Positions 1 to 6,290 are shown, numbered from the stretch's first letter. The stretch: DNA of 6,290 nt from JADFNO01 sp965369945 (GCA_965369945.1 CBDUST010000274.1:1-6290); one strand, 5' to 3'. Notes: a model not told the origin generated them from the letters alone. Numbers and translations: made by a program.

Positions 1-147
1 GTCAGGACGTTTGCCGGTACACCGGCGGATCATGTACAGCCGGGTACCGGTGAGGTGAGGACTCGGTACGAAGTTCGTGTAGTGAGCTTTATATTCTTAT
101 TCCCATGGTTGGATTGCGTTGACCATGTTTTCTGGACGACAACTTGA
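1..147 (+). CDS. 3' end of a secreted beta-helix-type protein (paralogue of the gene at 3591-5678)
   Basis: Only the last 48 codons and the TGA stop (145-147) are in the window; the start lies upstream. Read from base 1, the frame gives a tail with the motifs EVRTRYEVRVVSF, FPWLDCVDHV and FWTT. Aligned by hand without gaps to the last 48 codons of the complete gene at 3591-5678, 42 of 48 residues and about 117 of 147 bases are identical. Eighteen codons differ only synonymously, so the reading frame has been under protein-level selection. The tail belongs to the C-terminal beta-rich domain seen in the larger paralogue, so this is probably also a secreted cell-surface protein. Whether it carries beta-helix repeats cannot be seen here. 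It converges on the kinase gene with a 65-base gap. Confidence 0.85.
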   Translation, partial: VRTFAGTPADHVQPGTGEVRTRYEVRVVSFIFLFPWLDCVDHVFWTTT

Positions 148-212
148 TTAGCGCGCTCCTCGCCAACTGGGGGCCGTGTCCGTAAGCGCGAAGGAGTCGA
201 CGCTCATCCTGT

Positions 213-2813
213 TCAGGAGCTGTCAAGCTCGACTAATCTCGCTCGCCACTCGGCCGCTTTGATGTCGTGGCCGGCATCGTGCTCAGTGGCGTGCCAGGCG
301 TCATACAGTTCGACGTACGCTTCGCTGACGGCGCGGGTATATCGCGTGAATTCCTCGTCGTTCTTGATCGGCACGCTCGTGTCCGCGAGCAGAGCCTCCG
401 CTTCGAGCAACTGGGCCTCGGCCAGCTCGAACTGCTCCAGCAATATCAGCACCCGCGCGTAGTTCAGGAGAGCCCACTCGGCGGCATGCGGCCGCATGTG
501 CGCGATCGCCTGCTGGGCGTCCTGAGTCTGCTTCACCGCGAGCTCACGCGCCGCTTCGAGCTTGCGTACGTCACCGTCGAGTTCGTACATCTCTCTGAGC
601 AGGGCGACCATCTGAAGCTTGGCATCAAGCGTCCTGGAGTGTCTCTCGCCTAAAACGCGTTCGTAGCCCTCCATTGACCGGCGCACGTACGGCGCTGCTT
701 CTTCCAACCTGCCCCGATGACGCAGCATTGCCCCCAGCATGTGGGTCGACCAGAGCGTGCCGAGATGGTCGCTGCCATGCACCTCCTCGCGGAGCCGGAG
801 CGATTCGCGAAAGAGTACTTCTGCTTCGGCGTACTTCTCGTGCGCAGCGAGCGCGTAGGCAAGGTTGCCCATCGCTGACAGCACCAGCGGATCCTTCTCG
901 CCCAGGACGCGCGTGCCGATCTCCATCACCTCGCGATAGCACTGTTCGCTCTCGTCAAACTCTGCAAGCGTGAAGAGGAAAACACCCAACCGTTTGATCG
1001 TTATCAGTGTAAGCCGGTCCTCTATGCCCAGCTCGCGTCGAGCGTTCTGAACCGCCAGTCGCGCCATACGCTCGGCTTCTTCGAACCTGCCCAGAGCTTC
1101 GTACACGGCGGACGTCTGCCTGAGCGATTCGATCGTGTCGCGGTGGGCATCGGTCAGTTCGCGCCTGCGGATTTCCAGGGCACGCTCCTGTGGCGCCAGG
1201 GCCCGATCCGGCATCTCGAGGCCGCGCAGTATTCCGGCAACGGATTGAAGCAACTGCGCCTGCACCAGCGGCTGGTCGCCAAACCGCTGGTCAATCTCCT
1301 GCAATGCCGGCTCAAAGATGTTCTGGTTGAGTGATTCAAGGGCGACGTTGGTAAAGTTGACACCTTTCAGCGACAGATCGAGCGTGTCGAGATCGCGCTG
1401 GATTCGGGATTCGTCCATGGCGTCAAACTCAAGCTCTAGTGCGGCGCGGCGCTTGGCCATGATCGCACTGCGCAGACCCTCTCCCATCTTCATTGCGTCT
1501 AGATCGGCAAGTTGGGCCTGCTGGAAGTCAACGACCTGCTTGAGCTCGCTGGCCCGCTGCTCGGCGCCGACTTCCGCGGTCCGGGCGCGCAGGAACATGG
1601 CCGTGACGCCGATGAACCCCGCCACCAGGACGACAACGGTCGCTGTGATGCCCCCGACCAGTGCCTTGTTGCGTCGCGCAAAGGTTCGAATCTGGTATGT
1701 CGCACTCGCCGGGCGCGCCATGATGGGCCGGTGGGAGAGATAGCGCTGAATGTCGGCGGCTAGATCGGCCGCGGACTGATATCGTCGTTCGCGGTCCTTC
1801 TCCAATGCCTTGAGCACGAGCGTCTCAAGGTCGCCACGCAGAGCGCGATCGACGGTCGACGGTCTCGTCGGCGATTGCTCGCGAATAATGCGCGTAGCCT
1901 CGTAGATGCGCACCCCGCTCACATCGTATGGCAGGCTCCCGCACAGCAATTTGTAGAGCACAACGCCCAAGGAATAGACATCGCTGCGCACATCGAGATC
2001 GTGCGGATCGGCTTCGACCTGTTCCGGCGACATGTACTGAAGCGTGCCGATCAGCTGCCCCACATCCGTCTGCATTGTCGTAACCGCGATGTCTGAGTCC
2101 GTGGCGCGGGCCACGCCGAAGTCGATCACCTTGGTCTGGCCGGACGAATCGACGAGGATATTGCCCGGCTTGAGGTCGCGGTGGATGATCCCCTTCTGGT
2201 GGCCGTGCTGGACGGCATCGCAGACGGTGATGAACAGTTCCAGGCGCTTGCGGGTACCGAGATCGGCGCTGCGGGCAAAATCAGTGATGGCGTGTGCGTT
2301 TCGTATGTACTCCATGACGAAGTACGGCACGCCGCCAAAGCCATCATCATGCATGCCCACGTCATACACCTGAGCAATTCCGGGATGATGAAGTCGCGCC
2401 AGAATCTGCGATTCGTGCTCGAAGCGACGCGAGGCTGATCGCGAGGCAATGCCCCGACGCATGACTTTCAATGCAACGATTCGCTGCGGGTGGTCCTGCT
2501 CGGCCTCATAGACTGCTCCCATACCTCCGGAGGCGATCAGGCGCAGGATGCGGTAGCGGCCTATCTGTTTGCCGATCAATCGATGCGCTTCTTCCTCTGT
2601 GTCTGTTTCCGCGGCATCATCTTCAGAACGAACGATGGGGGTGCGCAGGAAGCCGTCTTCGGGATGATCGAATGCCAGTAGCGAACTCACTTCCGACGCC
2701 ATTTCCGGGTCGTCTTGAGAAGCGCGCGACAGTAGATCCTCCCGCTCGTTAGGCGGCAACTCGCTTGCCTCGAGGAAAAGGGCCTCGACACGATGCATTC
2801 GCTGATCGCTCAT
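213..2813 (-). CDS. Membrane-anchored Ser/Thr protein kinase with C-terminal TPR repeats
   Basis: An 866-residue PknB-type (Hanks-type) kinase. An N-terminal helical leader (about 1-75, acidic towards its end) precedes a kinase domain at about 87-358. Visible landmarks are the Gly-rich loop ASGGMG (94-99), the VALK lysine K116, the alpha-C glutamate E134, the catalytic loop HRDLKPGN (211-218, Asp213), DFG (231-233), SPE in place of APE (262-264) and the DVYSLG helix (278-283). All main catalytic residues are present; the first loop glycine is Ala94, a change I recall from other planctomycete kinases. One hydrophobic segment (about 385-408) is a membrane span, followed by a short likely coiled coil (about 411-440). 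From about 520 to 740 come TPR-like helical repeats at roughly 42-residue spacing, of the kinesin-light-chain type. The kinase should be cytoplasmic and the TPR part extracytoplasmic. The ATG overlaps the sigma gene's stop and has AAGGTG 7 bases upstream. The substrate is unknown; the sigma factor is an obvious candidate. Confidence 0.93.
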   Translation of the reverse strand: MSDQRMHRVEALFLEASELPPNEREDLLSRASQDDPEMASEVSSLLAFDHPEDGFLRTPIVRSEDDAAETDTEEEAHRLIGKQIGRYRILRLIASGGMGAVYEAEQDHPQRIVALKVMRRGIASRSASRRFEHESQILARLHHPGIAQVYDVGMHDDGFGGVPYFVMEYIRNAHAITDFARSADLGTRKRLELFITVCDAVQHGHQKGIIHRDLKPGNILVDSSGQTKVIDFGVARATDSDIAVTTMQTDVGQLIGTLQYMSPEQVEADPHDLDVRSDVYSLGVVLYKLLCGSLPYDVSGVRIYEATRIIREQSPTRPSTVDRALRGDLETLVLKALEKDRERRYQSAADLAADIQRYLSHRPIMARPASATYQIRTFARRNKALVGGITATVVVLVAGFIGVTAMFLRARTAEVGAEQRASELKQVVDFQQAQLADLDAMKMGEGLRSAIMAKRRAALELEFDAMDESRIQRDLDTLDLSLKGVNFTNVALESLNQNIFEPALQEIDQRFGDQPLVQAQLLQSVAGILRGLEMPDRALAPQERALEIRRRELTDAHRDTIESLRQTSAVYEALGRFEEAERMARLAVQNARRELGIEDRLTLITIKRLGVFLFTLAEFDESEQCYREVMEIGTRVLGEKDPLVLSAMGNLAYALAAHEKYAEAEVLFRESLRLREEVHGSDHLGTLWSTHMLGAMLRHRGRLEEAAPYVRRSMEGYERVLGERHSRTLDAKLQMVALLREMYELDGDVRKLEAARELAVKQTQDAQQAIAHMRPHAAEWALLNYARVLILLEQFELAEAQLLEAEALLADTSVPIKNDEEFTRYTRAVSEAYVELYDAWHATEHDAGHDIKAAEWRARLVELDSS
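2810..2813 (-). other. ATGA stop-start overlap of the sigma and kinase genes
   Basis: On the minus strand the kinase ATG (2813-2811) and the sigma TGA (2812-2810) share bases in the tetranucleotide ATGA. This is the usual sign of translational coupling, so the two proteins are probably made from one transcript in linked amounts. The kinase also has its own Shine-Dalgarno-like AAGGTG at 2821-2826, inside the sigma gene. Confidence 0.9.
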
Positions 2814-3403
2814 TGCTGCACACCTTCATCGGACAACGCGCCACCGATCTCACGGCGCAGCCAAGCCCGAACAAACCTCCAGCGCCGATCAACCGACGAT
2901 GGCGAAACACCGAGGACGTCGGCTGCTTCGTCGGTAGTCAACCCGGCGAAGTAGCGCAGCATCACCAACTGCGCGCCGTCCGCGTTCTCCTGTTCAAGCC
3001 GCTTCAATGCCTCGTTGAGCGCCAGGATATCTTCGGAATGGGAGTCGCTTGCGAGCTCGATCCCCGCTTGATCGAGTTGTTCACGTCCGGTGCGGCGCTT
3101 GCGCCGACCCTTATGCCGGCCCTGTTCAACCAGGATATCGCGCATCGCTCTGGCGGCTGCGAAGAAGAAGTGCTTCCGTCCGTCGAACCCATGCGCCTGC
3201 TTGCCGGCGACGCGAAGGTACGCCTCGTGGACAAGGGCGGTTGCCGTGAGGGTCTGCCCCGGCGGAACCCTGGCCAAACGGGCTGCGGCGAGGCTGCGCA
3301 GTTCGTCATAGAGGAGCGGAAGCAGCCGATCGGCGGCAGTCTCATCGCCCGTGGCGGCCGCGTCCAGCACGCGCGTGATCTCACTGGCGTTCGTCGCGCC
3401 CAT
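2810..3403 (-). CDS. ECF-family RNA polymerase sigma factor (planctomycete kinase-linked type)
   Basis: A 197-residue sigma factor of the ECF family (Sigma70_ECF type, close in style to PF07638). Region 2 spans roughly 22-100. It includes TALVHEAYLRV (55-65) and the aromatic/basic stretch HFFFAAARAMRDIL (78-91), followed by a strongly basic linker (96-107) consistent with core-polymerase and -10 contacts. Region 4 spans about 125-186, with a helix-turn-helix at TTDEAADVLGVSPSSVDRRW (156-175) for -35 recognition. There is no region 1 or 3, as expected for ECF sigmas. The reading frame can be extended to a TTG at 3418. I chose the ATG at 3403 because a perfect GGAGGT lies 7 bases before it, and the TTG would overlap that site. 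It is the first gene of the operon with the kinase. Planctomycete ECF sigmas are known to occur often beside Ser/Thr kinases, so control by phosphorylation is likely but inferred. No classical anti-sigma gene is visible. Confidence 0.93.
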   Translation of the reverse strand: MGATNASEITRVLDAAATGDETAADRLLPLLYDELRSLAAARLARVPPGQTLTATALVHEAYLRVAGKQAHGFDGRKHFFFAAARAMRDILVEQGRHKGRRKRRTGREQLDQAGIELASDSHSEDILALNEALKRLEQENADGAQLVMLRYFAGLTTDEAADVLGVSPSSVDRRWRFVRAWLRREIGGALSDEGVQQ

Positions 3404-3410
3404 ACCGGCG

Positions 3411-3416
3411 ACCTCC
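3411..3416 (-). promoter_or_regulatory. Ribosome binding site of the sigma gene
   Basis: The minus strand reads GGAGGT, followed by 7 bases and the ATG at 3403. It is a full consensus Shine-Dalgarno. It decides the start, because the upstream in-frame TTG (3418-3416) overlaps this site and has no comparable site of its own. Confidence 0.85.
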
Positions 3417-3502
3417 AAAGAAAAAATCCCACCCAGTGTGACGTCTTCACCGCGGCAGCGACGGCTTGTCTCCTGAGGCCTGCCGATGGAGGCGGGTCAG
3501 GC

Positions 3503-3517
3503 CGACCACTGTGGTCG
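3503..3517. promoter_or_regulatory. Perfect 15-bp palindrome, candidate operator in the divergent intergenic region
   Basis: CGACCAC-T-GTGGTCG has 7-base arms that are exact reverse complements around one central base. It lies in the only non-coding stretch between the divergently transcribed sigma gene (starts at 3403) and beta-helix gene (starts at 3591). Nine bases of it, TGTGGTCGA (3510-3518), recur exactly at 3561-3569, 51 bases away. This is the look of a binding site for a dimeric repressor or activator with a second half-site. The regulator is unknown. As RNA it could also fold into a hairpin, but with almost no loop, so a protein site is more plausible. Confidence 0.45.
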
Positions 3518-3526
3518 AGAACTGCA

Positions 3527-3532
3527 ATTGTA
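3527..3532 (-). promoter_or_regulatory. Possible -10 box for the sigma-kinase operon
   Basis: The minus strand reads TACAAT, one mismatch from the TATAAT consensus, and lies about 125 bases before the sigma start. I find no good -35 hexamer at 16-18 bases upstream, so it is weak. If it is real, the palindrome at 3503-3517 would sit across or just after the transcription start, a position suited to repression. Confidence 0.22.
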
Positions 3533-3560
3533 CCGTGATCGGCCGCGTTACGCAGCACCT

Positions 3561-3569
3561 TGTGGTCGA
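3561..3569 (+). repeat. Second copy of TGTGGTCGA half-site
   Basis: An exact 9-base direct repeat of 3510-3518, which is the right arm of the palindrome plus one base on each side. The 51-base offset is close to five helical turns, which would place both copies on the same DNA face. It lies 21 bases before the beta-helix start codon, so a bound protein could affect expression of that gene. Chance recurrence cannot be excluded. Confidence 0.35.
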
Positions 3570-3579
3570 TCCCCGAACC

Positions 3580-3583
3580 GGAG
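3580..3583 (+). promoter_or_regulatory. Ribosome binding site of the beta-helix gene
   Basis: GGAG followed by 7 bases and the ATG at 3591. It decides the start. An earlier in-frame ATG at 3486 would add 35 charged, non-hydrophobic residues in front of the signal peptide and run through the palindrome, and it lacks a comparably well-placed site. Confidence 0.8.
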
Positions 3584-3590
3584 AAAAGCG

Positions 3591-5678
3591 ATGAGAACAT
3601 GGTATTTACTGATGAGCGTGGTAGGTGGGTGCATGGTGGCGCGGCCCGTCATGGCCGACATCATCAACGTCCCGGCAGATCAACCGACGATTCAGGCGGG
3701 CATCGACGCCGCAGTTGATGGCGACGAAGTCGTCGTTGCGGACGACATGTACACCGGACCCGGCAACAAGAACCTGGATTTCCAGGACAAGGCGATCACG
3801 CTGCGCTCAAAGTCCGGGAATCGGGATGGGTGCATCATCGACTGTGAGAACGACGGGCGATTCGCGAGCTTCGGGGCGGGAGACACGGCGGTCGTTCAGA
3901 GCATTACGGTGATGCGCGGGAGCGCTGGAGGCGGCAGCGGCGGCGCGGTCTTCCTCTTCAGCGGCAGCCCGTCCTTCATCGACTGCGTCTTCGAGGGTTG
4001 TAACGCCGGCACGAACGGCGGCGCCCTGTACGTTCTCAACGGTACGGCAACAGTCGAGGGATGCTTGTTTGCCGTGAATACCGCTGGTTCCCGGGGCGGT
4101 GCGATCTATGCATCAGGTAGCTCCGTCGCTCTGGTAGATGATACCGAGCTCGACGATAACCAGTCCGCAGAAGGTGGCGGGGTATACATTTCGGGCGGAG
4201 ATATCACGGTGAGCGGCTGCAACTTCACCCGCAATTCTACGACTTCGGGCGGAGGTGGTCTGAGAGTCGTTGATAACGCCATACTCACCTGTACAGACTC
4301 TTCGTTCACCGCCAATCTCGCCGGGGTCGGTGGCAACGCGGGCGGCGGGGGGATGCTCGTGAACCTGGTGAATCCCACCAGCGAAATCTCGGGCTGCCAG
4401 TTCACGGATAACGAGGCCACCGGCTCGGGCGGCGGTCTAGCGCTCACCCAAAACTTTCCAGAGATCTCCGATTGCATCTTCCAGGGCAACTTCGCACCTG
4501 AGTCAGGCGGAGTCCTCTTTCGGAATTCCAACACGACGCGGGTGGAGAACGTCCTATTCCTTGACAATACGGCCAATTTCGGGGGCGGTACCATAGTTGA
4601 ATCGAATGCCTCACCGGAGTTCGTGAACTGCCTGTTCGCCGGGAACAGCGCGATCGCGGGTGGTGGATTCCTCCCGATCGGCGGAGCGATCGTCATAGCT
4701 GGCGGCACACCGACAATGGTCAACTGCACGCTCTCCGGCAACAGTTCAGAGGAGTTCGGTGGCGCCGTCGGTGTAGCCGGTGGCGGCGCTCTAGGACTCG
4801 CCAATTGTGTGCTGTGGGACAACCAGGCACCGACAGGACCGGAGATCCGAATCGGTTACCTCAAATTCGGGAGTGGCACAGTGACCGTTTCCTACAGCGA
4901 TGTCGCGGGTGGCGTGGCAGGTGTCTCGAATGATGGCGGTACGCTCAACTGGGGTGCCGGCAACATCGACCGCGACCCGCTGTTCGTTGATCCCGACGGC
5001 CCGGACAACGATCCGGATACGTACGAGGACAACGACTATCGTCTGGGTGCCAGCTCACAGGCCATCGACGCCGCGGACAACACCGCGGTCCCAGTGGACA
5101 TCACGATCGATCTCGACAGCAACCCGCGTTACATCGAGGACCCCAACACACCGGACACCGGCTTGGGCGACTGCCTGATCGTGGACATGGGCTCCTACGA
5201 GTTCCAAGAAGGAACGACAGACTGCATCGTCGGTCCCGTCGACTTCACCGCGTTCCGCGGATTCCTGGCTTCCGGTACGCTCGACGACGTACTGGAATCG
5301 GATGACAACTACCTATGTCATGAACCAGGCATCGTACTCAATCCGGCCGAAGCCCCGATCACGCTGTATTTCTTCGGAATTATGCCAAACGATTCTCCAT
5401 CGACACTTGACGTGACGATCGAATCGTCAGCGAACACCGTCGGTTTGGAACTCACATTCTCGTTCTGGAACTACAACACAAATTCGTGGGATATTGTCGG
5501 TACGGCCACGCAATCGCTCAACGCCGACACGGTCAGAACTTTTGCAGGCGATCCGGTAGTTCATGTCGAGCCGGGCACTGGCGAAGTGAGGACTCGATAC
5601 GAAGTTCGTGTCGTGAGTTTCATATTCGTCTTCCCATGGCTGGATTGTGTTGACCATGTCTTCTGGACAACCGGCTGA
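3591..5678 (+). CDS. Secreted right-handed parallel beta-helix repeat protein with C-terminal beta-rich domain
   Basis: A 695-residue exported protein; no enzyme function is evident. Residues 1-22 form a signal peptide with a likely cut after VMA, before DIINVP. Residues 23-85 match the opening module typical of planctomycete beta-helix proteins (NVPADQPTIQAGIDAA, then the YTGPGN turn). From about 115 to 421 there are around eleven rungs of 22-28 residues built on the pattern C-x-F-x-x-N-x-A followed by GG[AG]; examples are DCVFEGCNAG, GCQFTDNEAT and NCLFAGNSA. Residues 430-540 resemble the 'choice-of-anchor Q' region (YSDVAGG, DPLFVDPDG, DYRLG, AIDAAD, DMGSYEFQ), with an acidic, possibly calcium-binding stretch at 467-482. 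Residues 545-695 form a second beta-rich domain ending in FPWLDCVDHVFWTT, shared with the gene ending at 147. There is no dockerin, PEP-CTERM or LPXTG tail. I see no pectate-lyase active-site pattern, so adhesion or polysaccharide binding at the surface is more likely, by inference. Confidence 0.9.
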   Translation: MRTWYLLMSVVGGCMVARPVMADIINVPADQPTIQAGIDAAVDGDEVVVADDMYTGPGNKNLDFQDKAITLRSKSGNRDGCIIDCENDGRFASFGAGDTAVVQSITVMRGSAGGGSGGAVFLFSGSPSFIDCVFEGCNAGTNGGALYVLNGTATVEGCLFAVNTAGSRGGAIYASGSSVALVDDTELDDNQSAEGGGVYISGGDITVSGCNFTRNSTTSGGGGLRVVDNAILTCTDSSFTANLAGVGGNAGGGGMLVNLVNPTSEISGCQFTDNEATGSGGGLALTQNFPEISDCIFQGNFAPESGGVLFRNSNTTRVENVLFLDNTANFGGGTIVESNASPEFVNCLFAGNSAIAGGGFLPIGGAIVIAGGTPTMVNCTLSGNSSEEFGGAVGVAGGGALGLANCVLWDNQAPTGPEIRIGYLKFGSGTVTVSYSDVAGGVAGVSNDGGTLNWGAGNIDRDPLFVDPDGPDNDPDTYEDNDYRLGASSQAIDAADNTAVPVDITIDLDSNPRYIEDPNTPDTGLGDCLIVDMGSYEFQEGTTDCIVGPVDFTAFRGFLASGTLDDVLESDDNYLCHEPGIVLNPAEAPITLYFFGIMPNDSPSTLDVTIESSANTVGLELTFSFWNYNTNSWDIVGTATQSLNADTVRTFAGDPVVHVEPGTGEVRTRYEVRVVSFIFVFPWLDCVDHVFWTTG
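5532..5678 (+). repeat. Diverged duplicate of the window's first 147 bases
   Basis: This segment aligns without gaps to 1-147, with about 80% of bases identical (30 differences counted by hand) and 42 of 48 residues the same. It shows that the two genes share their C-terminal domain by duplication. The many third-position differences indicate an old duplication or divergence under selection, not a recent copy. Confidence 0.85.
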
Positions 5679-5712
5679 TGGCCTGCAGATGGCCTTGGCA
5701 GAACTGTTGAGT

Positions 5713-5718
5713 AAGGAG
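5713..5718 (+). promoter_or_regulatory. Ribosome binding site of the third paralogue
   Basis: AAGGAG followed by 8 bases and the ATG at 5727. The site is strong and well spaced, and an in-frame TAA at 5712-5714 rules out an upstream start. It supports 5727 as the ancestral start even though that frame is stopped at codon 5. Confidence 0.75.
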
Positions 5719-5726
5719 CATCTACG

Positions 5727-6290
5727 ATGACAAGGAAATGACTTGCGGTAGTAAGCGTTGTGGGTGGATGCCTGATGGCGCCATCCGTCGCCGCCGACAT
5801 CATCAACGTGCCGGCAGATGAACTGACGATTCAGGCTGGAATCGACGCTGCTGTTGATGGCGATGAAGTCGTCGTCGCAGACGACACGTACACCGGCCCC
5901 GGCAATCGCGACATGGATTTCGGCGGCAAATTCATCACGGTCCGTAGCGAGAACGGTGCGGAGGCGTGCATCATCGACATCCAAGGGAGCGACATCGATC
6001 CCCACCGCGCGTTCCACTTCCACCGCGGCGAGACGGACGAGAGCGTTGTGCAAGGATTCACGATCCAGAACGGCTTCATGGACCGCGGTGGGGCCGTGCT
6101 GTGCGAAGATGGAAGTTCCCCGCTGTTCCAGTCGTGTGTCTTCCAGCAGAACACAGCATGGAATGACGCGAACGAGGTTGACGATGGTGGAGGGGCCGTA
6201 TTCAACTTCGACAGCAGCCCGACGTTCAACGACTGCCAGTTCCTTGATAATCACGCGGGGGCCGATGAACTCCCTATGGGCGGAGGCGCC
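5727..6290 (+). pseudogene. Third beta-helix paralogue, 5' part, with in-frame TGA at codon 5
   Basis: The frame from the ATG reads MTRK, TGA (5739-5741), then LAVVSVVGGCLMAPSVAA and DIINVPAD, and stays open to the window end. After the stop it matches the gene at 3591: 40 of 49 residues agree between B residues 22-70 and this frame's 5793-5939. Beta-helix rungs follow (SCVFQQNTA, GGGAVFNF, DCQFLDNHAG). The TGA aligns with Trp4 (TGG) of the upstream gene, so one G-to-A change explains it; without it the N-terminus would be a normal signal peptide cut after VAA. Later in-frame starts exist (GTG 5760, ATG 5775) but would lose most or all of the export signal. It lies 48 bases after the upstream stop, probably in the same transcript. 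Alternatives are a sequencing error, readthrough, or recent loss in one strain. The 3' end is outside the window. Confidence 0.65.

Noticed and set aside
191..208. AAGGAG after the first gene as a leftover start of a tandem paralogue
   Set aside because: No start codon or paralogue-like sequence follows; the match is six bases and could be chance.
148..212. Terminator between the convergent genes
   Set aside because: Only weak pairings are present (CGCGCT with AGCGCG around a 26-base loop) and there is no T-run on either strand.
2765..3538. Long plus-strand open frame (257 codons) opposite the sigma gene
   Set aside because: It lies antisense to a well-supported sigma factor, has no recognisable domain, and long antisense frames are expected in GC-rich DNA.
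3621..3632. VGGC in the signal peptide as a lipoprotein cut site
   Set aside because: The match to the lipobox is poor (Gly at -2), the preceding hydrophobic stretch is short, and a normal cut after VMA fits better; the paralogue has VAA at the same place.
4106..4822. Minus-strand open frame (238 codons), Pro-rich
   Set aside because: The Pro runs are the reverse complement of the Gly-Gly codons of the beta-helix repeats, so it is a shadow.
5679..5726. Repeats GATGGCCT and CTGCAG in the gap between the second and third paralogue
   Set aside because: The repeats are very short and form no stable hairpin or recognisable site beyond the ribosome binding site.
5739..5741. TGA as selenocysteine or Trp recoding
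   Set aside because: The position is in a signal peptide with no catalytic role, I see no obvious SECIS-like hairpin after it, and TGA ends the other genes here.
5774..5785. Perfect 12-base palindrome GATGGCGCCATC
   Set aside because: It lies inside coding sequence, is absent at the matching place in the paralogue, and about one such palindrome is expected by chance in a window this size.
5427..6254. Minus-strand open frame (275 codons) opposite the second and third beta-helix genes
   Set aside because: It crosses two clearly related plus-strand genes and their gap; the protein looks like a shadow translation with no domain.

Overview
The window is GC-rich bacterial DNA. Its gene content points to a planctomycete, probably of the Phycisphaerae type. 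The pointers are an ECF-type sigma factor translationally coupled to a membrane Ser/Thr kinase with TPR repeats, beside very glycine-rich secreted parallel beta-helix proteins of a style common in that phylum. The taxonomic call rests on recognised protein style, not on a search.

Layout. (1) Positions 1-147 (+) are the last 48 codons of a gene that begins outside the window. They match the end of the complete beta-helix gene further right, with 42 of 48 residues identical by hand alignment. (2) Positions 213-3403 (-) are a two-gene operon, an ECF sigma factor (2810-3403) followed by a kinase-TPR protein (213-2813). The genes overlap by four bases (ATGA). (3) Positions 3404-3590 are the only sizeable non-coding gap, a divergent intergenic region holding a perfect 15-bp palindrome and a repeat of its half-site. 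(4) Positions 3591-5678 (+) are a complete 695-residue secreted beta-helix protein with a C-terminal domain shared with item 1. (5) Positions 5727-6290 (+) are the start of a third paralogue, cut by the window end. It has a good ribosome binding site but an in-frame TGA at codon 5, inside the signal peptide.

How it fits together. At least three related secreted beta-helix genes lie in the same orientation. The sigma-kinase operon lies between the first and second, on the opposite strand. A reasonable inference is that the kinase senses something outside the cytoplasm through its C-terminal TPR region and controls the sigma factor made from the same mRNA. Control of the beta-helix genes by that sigma factor is possible from the divergent layout but unproven.

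I see no RNA gene, CRISPR array, insertion sequence or phage gene, and no convincing terminator hairpin. I do not see a clearly undescribed system. The best leads are the premature TGA in the third paralogue, the paralogue array around a signalling operon, and the palindromic candidate operator.
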